Shown: positions 17,903 to 25,539 of the stretch, in pieces
Layout of the letters: the number at the start of each line of letters is the position of its first letter
Numbering within the stretch: position 1 is the first letter of the stretch
Assembly: GCA_012517375.1 (NCBI GenBank)
Contig: JAAYVC010000012.1
Span: forward strand, 1 to 48,823
Length of the DNA: 48,823 bases
Origin: a bacterium
GTDB taxonomy: Bacteria > Hydrothermota > Tepidihabitantia > B3-TA06
Direction: 5' to 3'
Position numbers and translations under genes: made by a program
The notes under the pieces: model-generated
What the model was told of the DNA's origin: nothing
Seen by the model: the letters and a program-made list of their open reading frames with translations, nothing else
The model's database searches: none

Positions 17903-17930
17903 ACAATACGCCTGGAACAACAGTTGTCAA
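17903..17930 (-). promoter_or_regulatory. promoter of cdd-malic enzyme operon
   Basis: Minus strand: TTGACA (17930-17925), 16 bases, TATTGT (17908-17903). The start codon is only 10 bases further on. Confidence 0.75.
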
Positions 17931-17977
17931 GCAAATAGCGCGCAGAAAAAGCGGGACAAAATTCAGGAAAATAAGTA

Positions 17978-18040
17978 GGTCAAAAGCTGGTCAAAAGTTG
18001 GTCAAAAGGTGGTCAAAAGACGGTCAAAAGAGGGACAAAC
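17978..18040 (+). repeat. 11-bp tandem repeat, six units
   Basis: GGTCAAAAG plus two variable bases repeats at 17978, 17989, 18000, 18011 and 18022, with a diverged sixth unit at 18033. The 11-bp period is close to one DNA turn, so all copies face the same side of the helix. It lies between the divergent cdd and methyltransferase promoters and could be a protein-binding array. A 77-codon open frame over it is not credible as a gene. Confidence 0.85.
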
Positions 18041-18105
18041 TGGAACACTTATTTTGGCCAGATTTAAAGATATGCTGTCACGCTTAATAATATTCGTCAA
18101 TGTTC

Positions 18106-18141
18106 GGGGTCCCAGGAAAAATACTAAGTATTTTTTTGGGG
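18106..18141 (+). repeat. 36-bp GGGGT palindrome
   Basis: The GGGGT tag is followed by a 14-bp stem with a TAA loop; the inner stem is AAAAATAC/GTATTTTT. It is a member of the dispersed family described in the findings. Confidence 0.75.
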
Positions 18142-18212
18142 CTGTTGTCAGAATTGAAGGTTTGTGGTCCGGGTTGAAGAAGAGTGGTAAGGGTCTTCCT
18201 CGCCCGGTTAAC

Positions 18213-18240
18213 TTGACAAAAACTTGTAACCAAGTAAACT
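18213..18240 (+). promoter_or_regulatory. promoter of the methyltransferase gene
   Basis: TTGACA (18213-18218), 16 bases, TAAACT (18235-18240), 30 bases before the ATG at 18271. Confidence 0.7.
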
Positions 18241-18270
18241 GAGTCGATGAAGGTTTGCGAGTAATTTCCT

Positions 18271-19737
18271 ATGACTACAAAAGAACTGCAACAAGCTATC
18301 CTAAAGGATAAAGAAAAAGGAATCCCGGATATTGAAATCGGGAAGAAATACGGTGTAACTTATAGGGAGATTGAACGCGTCATCACACGCTTACACGGGG
18401 TGAACATCAGTACCCTAAAAAAAGAAAAAAAAATTACATCCCTGGCACCAAATGAATTTAAAGAAGAACAGAACACTGTATGGAGTTTTAAAAAGAGAGG
18501 GAATTGGGCAACCCATAGTGGGCATTATAGAGGGAATTGGTCACCGTACATTCCGCGAAACGTGATTTTGAAATATTCAAAACCAGGTGAACTTGTCTTA
18601 GATTACTTTTGTGGTGCTGGTACAACAGCAGTCGAAGCCAAATTATTAGGACGAAGATGTCTTGCTCTTGATATAAATGAAAATGCCATTGCGTTAGCCA
18701 AGCAGAATATTGATTTCAGTATGGATATTCAACAATTAAACTTCCTAAAGGAAACGGATCACTTAGAGATTTATGACCCCGAGTTACGAATTGGAGATGC
18801 AAGGAACTTGTCTTTTCTGAATGATAACTCAATAGACTTGATCTGCGCTCACCCACCATATGCTAATATCATTCACTATACCGATTCTGGAAATGGGGAT
18901 CTTTCCTTCTTCGAAATTGATAGCTTTTTAAACGAGATGAAAAAAGTTGCATCTGAAAGTTTCCGAGTCTTAAAGCCCGGCAGGCAATGTGCAATTCTAA
19001 TTGGTGATACCCGCAAGCAAAAGTATGTTGTACCTTTGGGGTTTGCATTAATTAATGTTTACCTAGATGCTGGTTTTAGACTAAGAGAACTTGTAATAAA
19101 ACGACAGCATAACTGTAAAACAACTGGTTTCTGGTACAATAACAGTATTAAGTACAACTTCCTCCTATTGGCTCATGAGTATTTGCAGATATTTGAGAAA
19201 CCTCAAGCAAAAGAACAAACAAAGGATACTAGATCCGACTTGAAACCAAAAGAAATAACACCGATTGAAATTACGGCATCAGGAAAAAACTCATCGAATC
19301 TAGAAACAACTACCGTATGGATTTTCCCTGAGGACAACTTTGAAAAGCAACTTGACGATAATGTAATCGGAAGGTATTCCCAAGGTAAAGAAAAGGATTT
19401 GCTTTACCTCAAGTCAACAGCACTCGACGAAATCTCATCACCATTAATGCTAGAAGATTATTTGATGCAAATTGAAAACCATATTGTTAAAGCTTTGCCT
19501 TCTATGTCCCAAGGGACTTTTGTGGTAATTCAAACACAGGATATTAGAATCGGCGAATACGTGGAACCTTTGGCTAAAAGATTAATAGATGCCCTAAAAT
19601 CTCTTGATCTCCGGCTTAAGGAGATTGTTGTTGTTACGTCTAATGGAGCAAACAAGAACGGTATAACCCTAAAAGACCATCTAGCAATTAACCACAAGTA
19701 CTTATTGATTTATGAGACACAAAATGAATCAAGATGA
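18271..19737 (+). CDS. DNA methyltransferase (N4/N6 amino-methylase type) with duplicated C-terminal half
   Basis: The protein has 488 residues. The N-terminus (about 1-45) resembles a helix-turn-helix (DIEIGKKYGVTYREIERVI). The S-adenosylmethionine motif FCGAGTT (113-119) is followed by LALDINENAIALAKQNI, and the catalytic motif appears as HPPY (194-197) instead of the usual D/N-PPY. The end of the first methylase domain (ILIGDTRKQKY, LRELVIKRQH, HEYLQIFEK) is echoed near the C-terminus by VVIQTQDIRIGEY, LKEIVVVTSNG and HKYLLIYE. A second, degenerate methylase-like half without catalytic motifs is therefore present. It should methylate an adenine or cytosine amino group in DNA. Base composition is visibly AT-richer than in the neighbouring operons, which suggests transfer. 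Confidence 0.85.
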   Translation: MTTKELQQAILKDKEKGIPDIEIGKKYGVTYREIERVITRLHGVNISTLKKEKKITSLAPNEFKEEQNTVWSFKKRGNWATHSGHYRGNWSPYIPRNVILKYSKPGELVLDYFCGAGTTAVEAKLLGRRCLALDINENAIALAKQNIDFSMDIQQLNFLKETDHLEIYDPELRIGDARNLSFLNDNSIDLICAHPPYANIIHYTDSGNGDLSFFEIDSFLNEMKKVASESFRVLKPGRQCAILIGDTRKQKYVVPLGFALINVYLDAGFRLRELVIKRQHNCKTTGFWYNNSIKYNFLLLAHEYLQIFEKPQAKEQTKDTRSDLKPKEITPIEITASGKNSSNLETTTVWIFPEDNFEKQLDDNVIGRYSQGKEKDLLYLKSTALDEISSPLMLEDYLMQIENHIVKALPSMSQGTFVVIQTQDIRIGEYVEPLAKRLIDALKSLDLRLKEIVVVTSNGANKNGITLKDHLAINHKYLLIYETQNESR

Positions 19738-20302
19738 ATTAATCAAATACATGTCATTCAACAAAGAAGGACAAAAACATGTACCTTTGTTTTCGTCCTT
19801 TGTTAATGACAAATTCATTGTCGCTGCTTATCAAGGTGGGTTCAGGCCCGGCTTAAGTCCATATGACATACTAATCAAGTATAGACAAAAAGATAAAGGT
19901 AAATGGTCAAGAATCAGAACACCTAAACATATTCACTGGGCTGTAGATATTCTTCTTAAGATGCACTCTGATAAGCAAAAGACTCAAGAATTCCTTGATT
20001 TTCTGATACATATTTGGAATAATACTAAAGGGTTCAAGAACGAGGAAGACCGAAAACGTCTTTTGAGTATAGAAATTCTCTTAGGTGCGAACAAGGAGGA
20101 GATCGACAAATACGATGATCTCGGAAAGAAAGGGGAATATAGCATCAAATTTCTTATCCTTATTGCCAAACTCTTGATGATGCAAGAGAAAACCAATTTA
20201 GAAACAGCATACATGTTTAAAAAATTACTTACAGCGCTTAGAGAAGGTGAGGATATCTTTAATATCGTTTCAATCGCTACTCACAATAGAGGAACAGCTT
20301 AA
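19712..20302 (+). CDS. unknown protein paired with the methyltransferase
   Basis: The protein has up to 196 residues and overlaps the methyltransferase end by 26 bases; MNQDELIKYMSF at 19724 is an alternative start. I do not recognise a family. There is no signal peptide or membrane span. Conserved-looking stretches are GGFRPGLSPYDILIKYRQK and WSRIRTPKHIHWAVDILLK, rich in charged and aromatic residues, followed by a helical C-terminal half. The overlap and shared AT-rich composition suggest co-transcription and joint acquisition. A restriction endonuclease or a specificity partner is possible from position only; no clear PD-(D/E)xK, HNH or GIY-YIG motif was seen. Confidence 0.75.
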   Translation: MRHKMNQDELIKYMSFNKEGQKHVPLFSSFVNDKFIVAAYQGGFRPGLSPYDILIKYRQKDKGKWSRIRTPKHIHWAVDILLKMHSDKQKTQEFLDFLIHIWNNTKGFKNEEDRKRLLSIEILLGANKEEIDKYDDLGKKGEYSIKFLILIAKLLMMQEKTNLETAYMFKKLLTALREGEDIFNIVSIATHNRGTA

Positions 20303-20329
20303 GCCCTCTCCCCCTTCAAACTTCCCCAC

Positions 20330-20365
20330 GGGGTCCCCAAAGGGATGCGGAGCAGACCTTTGGGG
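20330..20365 (+). repeat. 36-bp GGGGT palindrome, copy 1 of a tandem pair
   Basis: GGGGT, stem CCCCAAAGG/CCTTTGGGG continued inward by TGC/GCA across a GA/AG-type internal mismatch, loop GGA. It is identical to the copy at 20375, giving a 45-bp direct repeat. Confidence 0.85.
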
Positions 20366-20374
20366 CGAGAGAGC

Positions 20375-20410
20375 GGGGTCCCCAAAGGGATGCGGAGCAG
20401 ACCTTTGGGG
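20375..20410 (+). repeat. 36-bp GGGGT palindrome, copy 2 of a tandem pair
   Basis: An exact duplicate of 20330-20365, 45 bp downstream. Confidence 0.85.
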
Positions 20411-20512
20411 CGAAAGAGGGCGTCCCCGAAGTATTAATCCCCCCTACTCCCCTTATAGAAAGGGGGGTCATTAACTTATCTCACTAATTAAAAATACAGC
20501 TCTCTTGCCATA

Positions 20513-20671
20513 CCTCCCTTATGAAGGGAGGTGGTCGAAGACCGGTGGGATCTGCAGTAATTCCCCTTCCCTCGATGGGAAGGGGTTGGGGGTAAGGTGA
20601 GACTTAAAGAACACAAGATACGTCATAAACAGGGTCTCACCTCCTCCCAGCCTCCCCCATCAAGGGGGAGG
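20513..20671. repeat. cluster of CCTCCC/GGGAGG hairpins
   Basis: Three hairpins: CCTCCCTT-ATG-AAGGGAGG (20513-20531), CCCCTTCCC-TCGA-(T)GGGAAGGGG (20563-20585) and CCTCCCCC-ATCAA-GGGGGAGG (20651-20671). With the palindromes at 20330, 20375 and 20694 they fill the 470-base gap before alr; no gene is seen in it. Confidence 0.7.
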
Positions 20672-20693
20672 AGATTGATTGAAGGAACCCCCC

Positions 20694-20729
20694 GGGGTCC
20701 CCGCGGCGATGTTTCGCAGCGGCGTGGGG
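20694..20729 (+). repeat. 36-bp GGGGT palindrome
   Basis: GGGGT, a 14-bp imperfect stem starting CCCC and ending GGGG, loop TTT. It lies just upstream of the alr promoter. Confidence 0.8.
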
Positions 20730-20744
20730 TATCTTTGGAAACAC

Positions 20745-20772
20745 TTGACACTTTCCAAGCGTCGTATAGAAT
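20745..20772 (+). promoter_or_regulatory. promoter of the alr operon
   Basis: TTGACA (20745-20750), 16 bases, TAGAAT (20767-20772). The ATG follows after 7 bases, so the transcript should start at or next to the start codon. Confidence 0.75.
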
Positions 20773-20779
20773 AGATTAT

Positions 20780-21976
20780 ATGCCGCAGAGAGGTCGCGTA
20801 TGGGCCGAGATAGATGTTGACGGCCTGGTTCACAATTACCGCAAGATTCGTGAGGCGGCGGCAGGAGCCATGATACTGGCTGCGGTAAAAGCAGAGGCGT
20901 ACGGTCATGGAGGCAGAGAGGTGGCAAGGATACTTGAACATCAGGGCGTCGAGTACTTCGGCGTCGCAAGCGTCGAGGAGGGTATTGACTTAAGGACCAA
21001 CGGGCAGATACGCAAGCCAATAGTGCTGCTTTCGCCGGTTCCGTACAGGGAGATACCGCTCATATTCGACTACAACCTTACGCCGAACGTCACCGAGCAG
21101 GGCTTTGCAAAGGAGCTCAGCCAGGAGGCGAACCGGCGTTCGAAGACGCTTGGAGTGCACGTTGAGGTAGATACAGGCATGGGCCGCAGCGGTGCAAGCC
21201 TTGCTGAGGCGCCCGCGCTCATCTCGCTCATCGTCAACAAGCCCGGACTGCGTCTTGAGGCTCTTTTCACGCACTTTCCCTCGGCAGAGCACGACCCGGG
21301 GTTCACAGAGGAGCAGTTGAGACTTTTTAGTCAGATGGTGGATAAGCTCGTTTCGGAGGGCTTCAAGATTCCGCTCCTGCACTCGGCAAACTCGGCCGCG
21401 CTCTTCAAATATCCGACCTCTCAGTTTGATATAGTGAGACCGGGTATAGCGCTCTACGGCATAGAGCCCGAAGGGTTTGAGAACAAGCTCGACCTGCATC
21501 CGGTGATGACCTTGCGGACGAGGATAGTGAACTTAAGGAGGCTTGCCAAAGGCTCAAGCGTCAGCTACGGACGGACGTGCATTCTGGAAAGGGATAGTCT
21601 TGTCGCGACGCTTTCAGTAGGCTACGGCGACGGCTACCCGCGCTCGCTCTCGAACAAGGGCCAGGTCCTTTATAAGGGCAGAAGATTTCCAATACTCGGA
21701 ACCGTGTGCATGGACTTGACCATGGTCGATCTGACCGACGCCGCAACACCCGTAACACCCGCACCTTCGCCCTCCACGCCCGCGATAGGCGATGAGGTTA
21801 CCCTTATCGGCAGGGACGCGGACGCTGTACTGGGCGCAGAGGAGGTTGCAGAATGGGCCGCAACCATTCCATACGAGATTACGACCCGGATAAGTCCAAG
21901 GGTAACAAGAATCTACAAAACCACAAAAAAGATCCTGGGCTCTCGAACGCTGCTTGGATCGACGCCAATGCCTTGA
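20780..21976 (+). CDS. alr: alanine racemase
   Basis: From the ATG at 20780 the protein has 398 residues, normal for the family. The upstream in-frame extension runs through the repeats and the promoter and is rejected. The PLP lysine is K37 in VKAEAYGHG. The second catalytic region is SYGRTC with the following SVGYGDGYPR, and CMDLTMVDLT is the usual C-terminal signature. It makes D-alanine for peptidoglycan. A proline/threonine-rich stretch (near 315-330, TPVTPAPSPSTP) is an unusual insertion in the C-terminal domain. It is the first gene of a six-gene run to 25518 and is probably translated from a leaderless mRNA. Confidence 0.95.
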   Translation: MPQRGRVWAEIDVDGLVHNYRKIREAAAGAMILAAVKAEAYGHGGREVARILEHQGVEYFGVASVEEGIDLRTNGQIRKPIVLLSPVPYREIPLIFDYNLTPNVTEQGFAKELSQEANRRSKTLGVHVEVDTGMGRSGASLAEAPALISLIVNKPGLRLEALFTHFPSAEHDPGFTEEQLRLFSQMVDKLVSEGFKIPLLHSANSAALFKYPTSQFDIVRPGIALYGIEPEGFENKLDLHPVMTLRTRIVNLRRLAKGSSVSYGRTCILERDSLVATLSVGYGDGYPRSLSNKGQVLYKGRRFPILGTVCMDLTMVDLTDAATPVTPAPSPSTPAIGDEVTLIGRDADAVLGAEEVAEWAATIPYEITTRISPRVTRIYKTTKKILGSRTLLGSTPMP

Positions 21977-21977
21977 T

Positions 21978-22277
21978 ATGAACGAAGAAGAAAAAAAACC
22001 GACTGCCGGGAGCGCGGAGTACAAGCCGCCGCAGTTTTTAGACCTTGTGATATCGGTGGGAGCCGGGGCGCTTCAGGTCCTTGTGTTCGAGAACAAGGAC
22101 GAGAAGAACTTCAACATGGATCTTGCCAAGTATTCGATAGACATGCTGGAGCTTCTCAAAGAGAAGACGAAGGGAAATCTTGAGAATCAAGAGGAAAGGT
22201 TTCTTGAAGAAACGCTTCATCAGTTGAGGATGAAGTACCTTGAAATCGCCAGAAAACCCGTCGAGGAGGCGAAATGA
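21978..22277 (+). CDS. DUF1844 family protein
   Basis: The protein has 99 residues from the ATG at 21978, 1 base after the alr stop. The core FLDLVISVGAGALQVLV, then the helix NMDLAKYSIDMLELLKEKTKGN and a final helix, fit the DUF1844 family of small helical proteins of unknown function found widely in Deltaproteobacteria-like and FCB-like genomes. No membrane span or catalytic motif is seen. Its 3' end overlaps the start of the cNMP-binding protein by 4 bases. Confidence 0.8.
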   Translation: MNEEEKKPTAGSAEYKPPQFLDLVISVGAGALQVLVFENKDEKNFNMDLAKYSIDMLELLKEKTKGNLENQEERFLEETLHQLRMKYLEIARKPVEEAK

Positions 22278-22753
22278 AAGAAGAAACGTCGGCGGAAACA
22301 AAAACGCTAAAGAATTATTTTCCGTTTGACCGTCTTAACGACAGCGAGCTCAAGACCCTTTACAACTCGGGCAAAGTCAAGGAGTACCAGGCTGACGAGA
22401 TTATTTTCCACGAAGGAGACAGGGGCGACTACTTTTGCATAATCCTTTCAGGCTCAATAAGAATATCGACTGTTATCCCGGAAGTGGGCGAAGAGTCGCT
22501 TTCAATTCTTTACCAGGGCGATTTTTTCGGCGAGATGGCGCTTATAGACGACGCCCCTCGCGCTGCTGCCGCAATCGCTCACACTCCGACAGAACTGCTT
22601 ATAATGCAGAAGAAGGAGTTCGACGACCTGGTCGACAAGAACAACCCGGCGGCCTACTGGATTTTGTGGGGCCTTGCCAAGAAACTATCCCAGCGTTTGC
22701 GCGAAACCGATCAGCGGCTTAAGGCAATACTCGCGCTTATCCGCAGATTTTAG
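22274..22753 (+). CDS. cyclic-nucleotide-binding domain protein without HTH
   Basis: The protein has 159 residues, one cNMP-binding beta-roll. It shows IIFHEGDRGDYFCIILSGSI, GDFFGEMALIDDAPRAA (the phosphate-binding cassette, with E and R in the places that bind the nucleotide phosphate and ribose) and LLIMQKKEFDDLV. It stops after the helices that follow, so the DNA-binding domain of Crp/Fnr proteins is missing. It is likely a sensor or regulatory subunit acting by protein contact. ATGA overlap links it to the DUF1844 gene. Confidence 0.88.
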   Translation: MKEETSAETKTLKNYFPFDRLNDSELKTLYNSGKVKEYQADEIIFHEGDRGDYFCIILSGSIRISTVIPEVGEESLSILYQGDFFGEMALIDDAPRAAAAIAHTPTELLIMQKKEFDDLVDKNNPAAYWILWGLAKKLSQRLRETDQRLKAILALIRRF

Positions 22754-22764
22754 GAGGAATTTGT

Positions 22765-23505
22765 ATGGACGAGGAAAAGAAAACATCGCTCGACGAACCT
22801 TTAGAAGTGCGCTATGACTCATCTGGAAAGAAGATAGTCGCCCAGACGCGCGACAAGGATAGAGAGGGCGCGATACTGGCAATCAACGACAAACTCGACC
22901 AGCTTCTGGGCATATTGACTTCCACCCTGCCGACAAGGATAGGAATGGAGCTACGGGAAGCTGCCGGGGGTCAGGGTTCGGCTCCGACGGCGGACATGCA
23001 AAGACTCATAGAGATAGTCTCCAAGGAGCTGCCGGACAGGATTCAGGACGACGCCGACAAGAACACCTTCCAGAAGGCTGAGATGCTCTCGATGGTAATC
23101 TCGACAAGCTTCCAGTACCTGCAGGACGCAATAAAGGCCTACCAGGAGTCGCTCGGAAAGACGATTGAAAAAATAGCCGAACTGGAGGAGAAGACGGTCC
23201 AGACTCTGGAGCAGAACGCAAGCCTTCTCAAGGAGCTGCACGCTCTTGTTGCAGGACTCGATAAAACGCCCGGCCTGCCGCAAGAGACTACGGAAAAACC
23301 TTATTCGTTCGCAAAGGAAGAAACGCTGACTCAACCTAAAACGGAAACCTCTCCTCCGGCTTCTCCGTTCTCCTCCCCCGCTTCCGCGGAACCAAAGAAG
23401 GAGGAACCTCAGGAGAAGACCGATCTTCCCGGATGGCTTCAGTCAAAGCGCGACGAGTTAGGATGGCCCAGGCAGTCGGACGAACCTAAGCAGACAGAGA
23501 ATTAA
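22765..23505 (+). CDS. coiled-coil protein of unknown function
   Basis: The protein has 246 residues, and GGAGG lies just before the ATG. The N-terminal 45 residues are charged; two helical, coiled-coil-prone stretches follow (about 30-60 and 75-165, with IEKIAELEEKTVQTLEQNAS). The C-terminal 70 residues are rich in proline, serine and glutamate (disordered). There is no signal peptide or membrane span. It sits between a cNMP-binding protein and a DUF488 protein and may be a scaffold partner; this is only from position. Confidence 0.7.
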   Translation: MDEEKKTSLDEPLEVRYDSSGKKIVAQTRDKDREGAILAINDKLDQLLGILTSTLPTRIGMELREAAGGQGSAPTADMQRLIEIVSKELPDRIQDDADKNTFQKAEMLSMVISTSFQYLQDAIKAYQESLGKTIEKIAELEEKTVQTLEQNASLLKELHALVAGLDKTPGLPQETTEKPYSFAKEETLTQPKTETSPPASPFSSPASAEPKKEEPQEKTDLPGWLQSKRDELGWPRQSDEPKQTEN

Positions 23506-23510
23506 TTCCA

Positions 23511-24215
23511 GTGAGAATATTCACCCTCGGCACGGACGACCATTCCGAAGCTCTTATATCAAAGGTAATCTCCAAGTACCAGATTCAGGTCCTCGCCGAC
23601 ATAAGACGCTCTACAGCTCCGAAACATGAGCATCACCGAAGGGAAAACATCCAGAGACTCTGCAAGGAAAACAGGGCCGAATACCTTTACCTGGGCAATG
23701 AACTCGGCTCGGACAGGGAACAGGGCATTCTTTCGGATCTCGATCCTGATCTTGCCGCAAGAGGGATAGGCATATTGAAGACCCTTGCCCGAACGCGCGG
23801 TCTCCTGATTCTCTGCACAGAAAGGACTCCTGAAAGATGCAACCGCAGACCAATAGCCGCAGAACTCGCAAAGGAAGGGGCCGAGGTGATTCATCTTCTC
23901 GATGTCGAGGGAGTCTGGACACCCTCTATGATGAGACGGCAAGAAGGGCAGGCAAGGGATAACCAGGATAGATTCAGGGAAGGAAGAGACCGCAGAAGAA
24001 GCAACGACAGAGGATATTCTGAAAGACGCGGCTCTTCAGGACAGAGGAGGGATTTCGGCGATAAAAGAAGCAGGGATTTACGAAGAAATCCAAATCAAGC
24101 AGGAGGGGAAAGGCGTGAGGAACGAGGCGGCCAGGGAGGTGGAGGGCGAGGAGGGCGAGGAGGGCGAGGGGGTCAGGAGTTCAGAAAGAGCAATCCGGAC
24201 TCAAAAACATCCTGA
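23511..24215 (+). CDS. DUF488 domain protein with RGG-rich C-terminal tail
   Basis: The protein has 234 residues with a GTG start. Residues 1-140 form the DUF488 fold: IFTLGTDDHS, DIRRSTAPKHEH, YLYLGNELG and the signature LCTERTPERCNRR (101-113), thought to be a small catalytic or nucleic-acid-linked domain. Residues about 142-234 are quite different: almost only R, G, D, S, Q and N, with several RGG repeats near 205-220. RGG tails bind RNA and drive condensation in other proteins, so an RNA-related role is plausible. The fusion is unusual. The gene follows the coiled-coil gene by 5 bases. Confidence 0.8.
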   Translation: MRIFTLGTDDHSEALISKVISKYQIQVLADIRRSTAPKHEHHRRENIQRLCKENRAEYLYLGNELGSDREQGILSDLDPDLAARGIGILKTLARTRGLLILCTERTPERCNRRPIAAELAKEGAEVIHLLDVEGVWTPSMMRRQEGQARDNQDRFREGRDRRRSNDRGYSERRGSSGQRRDFGDKRSRDLRRNPNQAGGERREERGGQGGGGRGGRGGRGGQEFRKSNPDSKTS

Positions 24216-24240
24216 GTCAAGACAACCGGTGCAAGTCCGG

Positions 24241-25518
24241 ATGAAGACATTTCTTCTCGTCAATCCATGGATACACGATTTTGCGGCTTTCGATTTCTGG
24301 CTCAAACCGCTTGGGCTCATGAGGATTGCCGCCCTGCTCAGAGAGGCCGGACACGAGGTTGTTCTCCTTGATATGCTGGACCGCAACCATCCCTGGCTGC
24401 GTGTGCATTCGAAGACGGATTCGTGGGGAAGAGGAAAGTTCCACTCCGAGGAGATTGAAAAACCATGCGTTCTCGAGCGCGTTCCCCGCAGATTCAAGCG
24501 CTACGGCATACCGAAGCCGGCCGTGAGAGAAAGGCTTGCCGAGATGCCGGACGCCGACGCCGTATTGCTGACGTCGGGGATGACCTACTGGTACACAGGC
24601 GTGCGTGAGACCGTAGAGGTTTTAAAAGAGAGGTATCCGGAAACCAATTTTCTCTTAGGCGGCATTTACGCATCACTCATGCCCGAACATTCAAAGGCGA
24701 ACGCCGGCGTAGACCATGTAATCCCCGGCGCGATGCCTGGGATTTGCGAGGCGCTGGGGAAAGCGCTGGACGTGGATTTAAAGTGGAAGGATTTGCCGCC
24801 GCTGTGGGAGCTTTATGCAACTCTCGACTATGCCGTAATGACAACAACAGAGGGCTGCCCAATGCGATGCACATACTGCGGCTCGCAGCTTCTTAAAAAG
24901 GGATTTTCTGCAAGGGACCCAGAGGCCGTGTGCGAGGAAATCGATTATTTAGCAGGACTTGGCGTGCGCAGGATTGTATTCTACGACGACGCCCTGCTCT
25001 TTAATCCGGAATTCGACGATTTGATGAAGAGGTTGGCTGGTATGGGTTTAGAGCTTCATACACCCAACGGTCTTCACGTAACAATGATGAATGCCGCAAA
25101 AGCTCAAGCAATGAGAAGGGCGGGGTTCCGTTCTCTATATCTGAGTCTTGAGAGCGTGGATGAGAGCCTCCTTGATTCGACAGGCGCTAAGCTTACAGTC
25201 GGCGCTTTTGTTAAAGCCGTAGAGCACCTCAAGGATGCGGGTTTCGGTGCGGACGAACTCCACTCCTACATCCTTTTCGGACTCAGAAACCAGAGCGAGG
25301 ACTCGGTCAAAAGGACTGTGGAGCTGGCCCTTCGCTTGGGTGTAAAGCCCCACCTGGCTGAATTCTCTCCCGTGCCAGGCACTCAAGAGTACGAACGCAG
25401 CGGTCTGTTCTTCATGGACGACCCTCTACTCACGAACAACACGGCGTGGACGAGCATACAGGGAATGCTCGAAAGCCTGGAAAGACTCAAGCAGTCCTTA
25501 AAGATGAAGGAGTTCTGA
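24241..25518 (+). CDS. B12-binding-type radical SAM protein
   Basis: The protein has 425 residues from the ATG at 24241; the frame also extends to 24115 but overlaps the RGG tail. The N-terminal about 180 residues follow the cobalamin-binding Rossmann layout (LMRIAALLREAGHEVVLLDM, AVLLTSGMTYWY, FLLGGIYASLMPEH). The usual DxHxxG histidine is not evident, so B12 may not be bound. The radical SAM cluster motif is C206, C210, C213 in EGCPMRCTYCGSQ. A TIM-barrel follows (FYDDALLF, SLYLSLESVDESLL, HSYILFGL). It would cleave S-adenosylmethionine to make a radical; the substrate is unknown. It is the last gene of the alr run. Confidence 0.88.
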   Translation: MKTFLLVNPWIHDFAAFDFWLKPLGLMRIAALLREAGHEVVLLDMLDRNHPWLRVHSKTDSWGRGKFHSEEIEKPCVLERVPRRFKRYGIPKPAVRERLAEMPDADAVLLTSGMTYWYTGVRETVEVLKERYPETNFLLGGIYASLMPEHSKANAGVDHVIPGAMPGICEALGKALDVDLKWKDLPPLWELYATLDYAVMTTTEGCPMRCTYCGSQLLKKGFSARDPEAVCEEIDYLAGLGVRRIVFYDDALLFNPEFDDLMKRLAGMGLELHTPNGLHVTMMNAAKAQAMRRAGFRSLYLSLESVDESLLDSTGAKLTVGAFVKAVEHLKDAGFGADELHSYILFGLRNQSEDSVKRTVELALRLGVKPHLAEFSPVPGTQEYERSGLFFMDDPLLTNNTAWTSIQGMLESLERLKQSLKMKEF

Positions 25519-25539
25519 GAAGAGACTAGCCGGATCTTT

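Noticed and set aside
17893-17934. Longer cdd start at TTG 17934
   Set aside because: It lies upstream of the -35 and -10 boxes of the cdd promoter, and the added residues do not fit the family.
18009-18242. 77-codon open frame before the methyltransferase
   Set aside because: It runs through the 11-bp repeat and a palindrome, and it has no recognisable protein pattern.
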